Of a stretch of DNA of 11,271 nt, positions 7,108 to 11,271 are shown piece by piece; positions within the stretch are counted from its first letter, which is position 1, and each line of letters starts with the position of its first letter. This DNA comes from Sphingobacteriia bacterium. GTDB taxonomy: Bacteria; Bacteroidota; Bacteroidia; NS11-12g; UBA955. The translations under genes and the position numbers were made by a program. Under the pieces are notes generated by a model. It saw only the letters and a program-made list of their open reading frames with translations, did no database searches and was not told where the DNA came from. The DNA lies in the NCBI GenBank assembly GCA_021151535.1, contig JAGKXC010000066.1, positions 1 through 11,271 on the forward strand. The letters run 5' to 3'.

Positions 7108-7968
7108 ATGTATAAAGAAGTGATTCCATCTGAGCTGCCAATTCCGCAATTACACCAGTATTTGTTGGGCAGCATTTCTCCTCGTCCTATTTGTTTTGCG
7201 AGCACAATGGACGCGCAAGGCAGGGCGAATTTGGCGCCATTTAGTTTTTTCAATGTGGTGAGTGCCAACCCGCCGATAGTGGTTTTTGCGCCAAACAATT
7301 CGGGAAGGGATGGAACGCCGAAGCAAACGTACTTGAACGCCAAGGAAACCGGAGAGGTTGTGATTAACGTGGTTTCGGAAGATATAGTTCAGCAGATGAA
7401 TGTGGCTGCAGCGCCATGGGAACATGGTGTTAGTGAGTTTGAAAAAGCGGGATTTACATCACTTGCGAGTGATTTGGTTAAGCCATTCAGGGTGGCTGAA
7501 TCGCCCGTTCAAATGGAATGTAAGGTAATTGATATTAAGGAATTTGGCGATGGCGGCGGCTCGGGCAAATTGATCATGGCCCAAGTGGTGAAGTTGCATA
7601 TTAAGGAAGAGATTTTGGATGCCGATGGCAAGATTGACCCTTTCAAAATCAAGTTGGTTGGAAGAATGGGTGGCGCTTGGTATTGCAGAACGGGTGAGGA
7701 CAACATGTTTCAGTTATCGCAGCCGATGGCCGTAACCATTGGTTATGAATCGTTACCGAATTCGGTGAAGCACAGCGATGTGTTATCGGCCAATGATTTG
7801 GGTGCGTTGGCATGTTTATTGGCGATGCCAACAGCCGAGGAAGTTGCTGTTATTCAGCAGCAAACGGTGGTTGATTTTTCGGATAGACAGGCAGTTGAAA
7901 TGCTTGCTAAGCAATGGATTGCAGAAGGCAAAGCACAAGATGCACTTTGCCTATTGAGTGGTTTTTAA
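7108..7968 (+). CDS. Flavin-reductase-like FMN-binding split-barrel protein
   Basis: This 286-residue protein belongs to the flavin reductase-like, FMN-binding family. The N-terminal two thirds is the split barrel: GSISPRPICFASTMDAQGRA (21-40), NLAPFSFFNVVSANPPIVVF (41-60), then PKQTYLNAKETGEVVINVV (71-89), the usual flavin phosphate and isoalloxazine contact regions. About 80 C-terminal residues (VGRMGGAWYCRTGEDNMFQL, then SVKHSDVLSANDLGALACL) extend past the ~200-residue core; the same extension is, from memory, common in Bacteroidota members. Homologues include NAD(P)H:flavin reductases and partners of two-component monooxygenases, but no oxygenase gene is nearby, so substrate and partner are unknown. 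It follows ribBA on the same strand with a 48-base gap and no good -7 box, so it is probably co-transcribed with the pathway that supplies its cofactor. It converges on the YqeY-domain gene with only 7 bases between stop codons. Confidence 0.9.
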   Translation: MYKEVIPSELPIPQLHQYLLGSISPRPICFASTMDAQGRANLAPFSFFNVVSANPPIVVFAPNNSGRDGTPKQTYLNAKETGEVVINVVSEDIVQQMNVAAAPWEHGVSEFEKAGFTSLASDLVKPFRVAESPVQMECKVIDIKEFGDGGGSGKLIMAQVVKLHIKEEILDADGKIDPFKIKLVGRMGGAWYCRTGEDNMFQLSQPMAVTIGYESLPNSVKHSDVLSANDLGALACLLAMPTAEEVAVIQQQTVVDFSDRQAVEMLAKQWIAEGKAQDALCLLSGF

Positions 7969-7975
7969 GGAGGAA

Positions 7976-8422
7976 TTAAGAGAGTAATCTCTTTACGGTT
8001 TCGGAAATCAATTTCCCATCGGCCTGTGCGCCTAAGGCTTTCATCGCCAATGGCATAACTTTTCCTAAAGATGCCATTCCGGAAGCGCCTGTTTCTTCAA
8101 TAATGGCTTTTACTTTGGCTTCGATTTCTGCTTCGCTCATTTGAGCGGGAAGAAATTCTTCGATCACTGTTAGCTCACTTTGTTCAACATCGGCAAGGTC
8201 TTGGCGGCCCTGTTGCAAATAAATTTCCAAGCTATCTTTTCTTTGTTTGGCTAATTTTTGCAAAGATTTTATACAAAGTTCATCGGTGATTTCGCCCGCT
8301 CCTTCTGCGGTTTGAAGGAGTAAAAACGCGCTTTTCATGCCTCTTAAGGCTCTCAAACGATCCTGATTTTTGGCTTTCATTGCTTCAATGATGCCACTGT
8401 TTACCTTTTCAATCAAAGACAT
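7976..8422 (-). CDS. GatB/YqeY-domain protein
   Basis: This 148-residue, mainly helical protein is a stand-alone YqeY domain, related to the C-terminal tRNA-contacting domain of GatB in the amidotransferase that converts Glu-tRNA(Gln) to Gln-tRNA(Gln). Family landmarks are LRGMKSA (26-32), KQRKDS (59-64), EFLPAQMSEAEI (89-100), GKVMPLAMKAL (120-130) and ADGK (134-137). Length and coverage are complete for the family. Its cellular role is not established; tRNA binding is inferred from the domain. It is divergent from gltX with a 31-base shared promoter region. Its last codons contain a small inverted repeat, AAGAGA (7978-7983) and TCTCTT (7988-7993), without a T-run. Confidence 0.93.
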   Translation of the reverse strand: MSLIEKVNSGIIEAMKAKNQDRLRALRGMKSAFLLLQTAEGAGEITDELCIKSLQKLAKQRKDSLEIYLQQGRQDLADVEQSELTVIEEFLPAQMSEAEIEAKVKAIIEETGASGMASLGKVMPLAMKALGAQADGKLISETVKRLLS

Positions 8423-8424
8423 AG

Positions 8425-8445
8425 TGCAAAGATATTAACTTTGCA
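8425..8445. promoter_or_regulatory. Symmetrical divergent promoter of the YqeY-domain gene and gltX
   Basis: TGCAAAG (8425-8431) and CTTTGCA (8439-8445) form a perfect 7-base inverted repeat with a 7-base spacer. Each arm belongs to a full-match -7 box: TAACTTTG on the plus strand (8436-8443) for gltX and TATCTTTG on the minus strand (8427-8434) for the YqeY gene. The boxes lie 10 bases before the gltX ATG and 4 bases before the YqeY ATG, so both transcripts would have almost no leader. No TTG -33 element at normal spacing was found for either direction. Confidence 0.6.
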
Positions 8446-8453
8446 GTGAAATT

Positions 8454-9998
8454 ATGAGCAACAATAGACCCGTAAGAGTGCGATTTGCACCAAGTCCTAC
8501 AGGCCCCCTTCACATTGGAGGTGTGCGTACAGCGTTGTATAACTACCTATTGGCTAAACAGCAGGGTGGCACCATGATTCTTAGGATTGAAGATACCGAC
8601 CAGAATCGTTTCGTACCTGGTGCGGAGGAATATATCAAGCAGAGTTTGAAATGGGTGGGCATTGAGATTGATGAAGGACCGGAGCAGGGCGGGCCTCACG
8701 CACCCTATCGCCAGAGTGAAAGAAAACCGATGTATGCGCAATATGCATTTGATTTGGTAGAGAAGGGATTGGCGTATTATGCCTTTGATACGGAGGAAGA
8801 TTTGGAGCAGATGCGCAAGCGTTTGGAGGCGAGCAAAATGCAGCCGGCGTACGATGCTGTGAGCAGAATGAGCATGAAAAACTCCTTAACCTTGCCAGCC
8901 GATGAGGTGAAGGCGAAGCTAGAGAATGGCGATCCTTACGTAATCCGAATCAAGTTGCCGAGAAAGGAGGAAGTGAGATTCCATGATATTATTCGTGGTT
9001 GGGTGGTAGTAAACACATCTACGATGGATGATAAGGTATTATTAAAGGGCGATGGAATGCCTACTTATCACTTAGCGAACGTGGTTGACGATTATTTGAT
9101 GCAGATTACCCATGTAATTCGCGGTGAGGAATGGTTGCCGAGTGCGCCATTGCACGTGATGTTGTACCGTTATTTGGGTTGGGAAGAGGTGATGCCACAA
9201 TTTGCGCATTTGCCTTTGTTGTTAAAACCAGAGGGTAATGGCAAGTTGAGTAAAAGGGATGGTGATCGTTTGGGATTCCCGGTTTTTGCTTTGGAATGGA
9301 AAGATCCGAGCACGGGTGAAATCAGCAGTGGTTATAGAGAGAGTGGTTATTTCCCGGAAGCGGTAACGAATATGTTGGCGTTATTGGGTTGGCATCCAAG
9401 TGGTAATCAGGAGATGTTTAGCATGCAGGAGTTGATAGAACAATTTAGTTTGGAACGTGTAAGCAAGGCTGGGGCAAAATTTGATTTAAACAAGGCATTT
9501 TGGTTTAACCAACAGTACTTGATGCAAAAATCGCCAGCGGAAGTTTATGATATGATTCAACCTTTGGTTGAAGCCAAGGGATGGGATACTTGCAGAGAAT
9601 ATGTGGAGCAGGTGGTGGTTTTGATGAGGGAAAAAGTGCGTTTTGCAAAAGAAATTGTGGAGCAGGGTACATATTTCTTTGAGACACCTGAAAAGTATGA
9701 TGATGAGGTGATTAAGAAGAAGTGGAAAGAGGAAACCAACGCGCATTTATTGGCCATTGCAAAGGGTTTTGCTGGCTTGGCTGAAAACGCGCAAGCTGCT
9801 GAATATGAGCAAGTTTTCAAGGATTATTGTGAGAATGCTGGAGTAAAATCGGGAGAATTGTTGCAACCTTTGAGATTGGCTGTGAGTGGCGAAGGTGTGG
9901 GTGCACCCATTTGGGAAATGATGAGTTTAATTGGTAGAGATTTCATTGTACCGCGCATTGAATTGGCCACAACAAAAATTTCATTTCCAAAAGCATAA
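8454..9998 (+). CDS. gltX: Glutamyl-tRNA synthetase
   Basis: This 514-residue class I aminoacyl-tRNA synthetase charges tRNA(Glu) with glutamate. The Rossmann catalytic domain opens with RVRFAPSPTG and the HIGH-type signature HIGG (20-23), followed by ILRIEDTDQNRF. The KMSKS-type loop is KLSKR (264-268), within LLLKPEGNGKLSKRDGD. DPSTGEISSGYRESGYFPEA, just after it, is an insertion that I associate with Bacteroidota GltX and that helps explain the length above the ~470 residues of E. coli. The helical anticodon-binding region fills about 340-514 (FSLERVSKAGAKFDLNKAFW, then GVGAPIWEMMSLIG near the end). The ATG at 8454 is supported by the -7 box 10 bases upstream. Whether it also charges tRNA(Gln) cannot be decided from sequence alone; no gatCAB genes are in view. 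The DUF2723 gene follows after 49 bases. Confidence 0.97.
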   Translation: MSNNRPVRVRFAPSPTGPLHIGGVRTALYNYLLAKQQGGTMILRIEDTDQNRFVPGAEEYIKQSLKWVGIEIDEGPEQGGPHAPYRQSERKPMYAQYAFDLVEKGLAYYAFDTEEDLEQMRKRLEASKMQPAYDAVSRMSMKNSLTLPADEVKAKLENGDPYVIRIKLPRKEEVRFHDIIRGWVVVNTSTMDDKVLLKGDGMPTYHLANVVDDYLMQITHVIRGEEWLPSAPLHVMLYRYLGWEEVMPQFAHLPLLLKPEGNGKLSKRDGDRLGFPVFALEWKDPSTGEISSGYRESGYFPEAVTNMLALLGWHPSGNQEMFSMQELIEQFSLERVSKAGAKFDLNKAFWFNQQYLMQKSPAEVYDMIQPLVEAKGWDTCREYVEQVVVLMREKVRFAKEIVEQGTYFFETPEKYDDEVIKKKWKEETNAHLLAIAKGFAGLAENAQAAEYEQVFKDYCENAGVKSGELLQPLRLAVSGEGVGAPIWEMMSLIGRDFIVPRIELATTKISFPKA

Positions 9999-10007
9999 AC
10001 AAATCTT

Positions 10008-10015
10008 TAAATTCG
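10008..10015 (+). promoter_or_regulatory. Weak candidate -7 box of the DUF2723 gene
   Basis: TAAATTCG matches TAnnTTTG at seven of eight positions and lies 32 bases before the ATG at 10048. No -33 TTG lies at the right distance, and the gene may instead be read through from gltX. Confidence 0.25.
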
Positions 10016-10047
10016 CCAATTAACTTTTCGTTGTAAAAATTTTGATA

Positions 10048-10989
10048 ATGAAGGATTTTAAAAGAATAAACGTAATTATGGGTTGGGTGATGTTTGTGAT
10101 CGCTCTTGTGGTTTACACATTAACCCTAGAACCCAGTGTGAGCTTGTGGGATTGCGGAGAATTTGCAAGTGCTGCATACAGACTTCAAGTGGTTCACCCT
10201 CCCGGGGCACCTCTGTTTTTGATGGTAGGTAGATTGTTTTCATTATTTGCCCCAGATCCTACTTCAATTGGATTTTGGATCAACATGTTGAGTGCTGTTT
10301 CCAGTGCTGGATGTGTAATGTTTACTTTCTGGATTACCACGTATTTCGCAGAAAGAATGGTAGATGAAAACAACAGCAACAAAACACTTTTGGTTATGGG
10401 TGCTGGTGCGGTTGCCGCTTTAACCAATACATTTATTGATAGTTTTTGGTTCAGCGCCGTTGAATCTGAAGTATATGCGATGAGTTCATTCTTCACTGCT
10501 ATTTCTTTCTGGGCCATTTTGAAATGGTGGAAAGGTGCAGACGAAGCAGGTGCGGATCGTTGGTTGGTATTCATAGGATTCTTGATTGGATTGGCGTTGG
10601 GTACACACATGTTGAATTTGTTGGTTATTCCAGCAGTTTGCTTGGCTTACTATTTCCGTAAATACAGCATTACCCGCAAAGGTGTAATTTTTGCTTTGGG
10701 AGCTTCTGCTATTGCCCTAGGATTTGTGATGAAAGTAATTTATCCTGGTATTCCTTGGTTGTTGGCTAGAATGGATCGTTTGTTCGTAAATGATTTTGGA
10801 ATGGGCTTCTATTCTGGAACTTATTTCGCACGCGTGAGCAGTATGGCGATAGACCTTTGGCTTATGGTCCTTACTTTAACGCTCCTGAAACAGGTTCGCA
10901 AACCAAAGGTAAGCGTTACTTTAAGGGTAAAGATAAATATGAAGATGGTGGTGAGAATTTTGAATACACCTATCCTGAAGAATACATGA
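10048..10989 (+). CDS. DUF2723 membrane protein, N-terminal fragment of a broken gene
   Basis: Residues 1-261 match the start of a DUF2723 protein, a multi-pass membrane family with a fold like GT-C glycosyltransferases (protein O-mannosyltransferase type). Landmarks are a first membrane helix at about 8-27, SLWDCGEF (32-39, with D35 and E38 in the place of the GT-C first-loop acidic residues), VVHPPGAPLFLMVGR (48-62), AVESEVYAMSSFF (137-149) and GLALGTHMLN (181-190). Hydrophobic helices lie near 76-100, 114-134, 145-160, 172-203 and 212-231. After GMGFYSGTYFA (251-261) the frame loses similarity: 52 basic, low-complexity residues lead to a stop at 10987-10989. Full-length members run to around 1000 residues. 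The ATG at 10048 is chosen over an in-frame TTG two codons earlier. The true downstream part lies in another frame, listed separately. Biochemical function of the family in Bacteroidota is not settled. Confidence 0.8.
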   Translation: MKDFKRINVIMGWVMFVIALVVYTLTLEPSVSLWDCGEFASAAYRLQVVHPPGAPLFLMVGRLFSLFAPDPTSIGFWINMLSAVSSAGCVMFTFWITTYFAERMVDENNSNKTLLVMGAGAVAALTNTFIDSFWFSAVESEVYAMSSFFTAISFWAILKWWKGADEAGADRWLVFIGFLIGLALGTHMLNLLVIPAVCLAYYFRKYSITRKGVIFALGASAIALGFVMKVIYPGIPWLLARMDRLFVNDFGMGFYSGTYFARVSSMAIDLWLMVLTLTLLKQVRKPKVSVTLRVKINMKMVVRILNTPILKNT

Positions 10990-11271
10990 CTTTGTTCCCT
11001 CGTATGGGTAAGAGCAATAAGCCTAACGATGATAGAGGTTTCAGGGAATTTGGCGGAATGACGGATGTTCAGAACCGTATTGATGAGTTGCAGAATATGG
11101 CTCAGCAAAAGAAATTATCGCCAGAAGAACAGGAGGAATTACAGTATTTGAAGTATGAGAAACCCAGTTTCAGCAATAACCTTAGCTATTTCTTGAACTA
11201 CCAAATTCGCTATATGTACTTGCGATATTTCATGTGGAATTTCGTGGGTAGATTTAACGATCAGCAGGCCA
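10833..11271 (+). pseudogene. DUF2723 protein, continuation in a shifted frame, cut by window end
   Basis: From CGT at 10833 a different frame is open to the window edge (146 codons) and reads REQYGDRPLAYGPYFNAPET, then EEYMTLFPRMGKSN, KPSFSNNLSYFLNYQ and YLRYFMWNFVGRFNDQQ. From memory these are conserved mid-protein motifs of Bacteroidota DUF2723 proteins (YLNREQYGDRPLxYG and YMYxRYFMWNFxGRxND), so this is the same gene as the fragment starting at 10048. It has no start codon or promoter of its own. The frame relation requires a net loss of 3n+1 bases relative to an intact gene. The membrane segment expected between the SGTxF and NREQYG motifs, roughly 60-90 residues by recollection, is absent. 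Either the gene is a pseudogene or the assembly is wrong here. Confidence 0.78.

Noticed and set aside
7967..7974. Strong Shine-Dalgarno-like AAGGAGGA just after the flavin-reductase stop codon
   Set aside because: No plus-strand start codon or coding frame follows within reach; the YqeY gene occupies the region on the other strand. Most likely chance.
7978..7993. Inverted repeat AAGAGA/TCTCTT between the convergent genes as a terminator
   Set aside because: The stem is only six A/T-rich pairs, lies within the last codons of the YqeY gene, and no T-run follows on either strand.
1..11271. A novel multi-gene system such as defence, mobile or biosynthetic
   Set aside because: Every intact gene belongs to a recognisable housekeeping or transport family. 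There are no repeats, integrase, transposase, toxin-antitoxin pairs or unexplained operons.

Overview
The window looks like an ordinary chromosomal stretch from a member of the Bacteroidota. The evidence is a SusC-type/TonB-dependent outer-membrane receptor, a one-piece E1 alpha/beta 2-oxoacid dehydrogenase, the GreA-like small protein typical of that phylum, a DUF2723 membrane protein, and promoters that fit the Bacteroidota -7 consensus TAnnTTTG instead of a -10 TATAAT. Shine-Dalgarno sequences are weak or absent in front of most genes. No tRNA, rRNA, CRISPR array, insertion sequence or phage gene was seen, and no intergenic gap exceeds 300 bases.

Layout. Bases 1-213 (minus) hold the first 71 codons of a secreted protein that resembles Bacteroidota carboxylesterases. 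Bases 303-2957 (minus) encode a TonB-dependent receptor. It diverges across a 162-base gap from a fused E1 dehydrogenase (3120-5165, plus). A short convergent gap with a possible terminator separates that gene from a GreA/GreB-type protein (5232-5696, minus). Next on the plus strand are ribBA (5827-7059) and an FMN-binding flavin-reductase-like protein (7108-7968), probably co-transcribed. A YqeY-domain protein (7976-8422, minus) is divergent from gltX (8454-9998, plus); the two share a 31-base intergenic region with a symmetrical pair of -7 boxes. The window ends in a DUF2723 membrane protein gene (from 10048) that is broken.

How the genes relate. ribBA supplies the riboflavin precursors from which FMN, the likely cofactor of the next gene's product, is made. 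YqeY and GltX both belong to families linked to aminoacyl-tRNA, so their pairing may be functional. The remaining genes (nutrient uptake, branched-chain or pyruvate-type oxidation, transcription elongation) are adjacent housekeeping functions with no obvious common pathway.

No undescribed multi-gene system was found. The strongest anomaly is the DUF2723 gene: its N-terminal and downstream parts are both well conserved but lie in different frames, and the stretch expected between them is missing. This indicates a deletion of 3n+1 bases or an assembly join near 10826-10835. A second point of interest is the set of promoters placed so close to their start codons that transcripts would be leaderless or nearly so.
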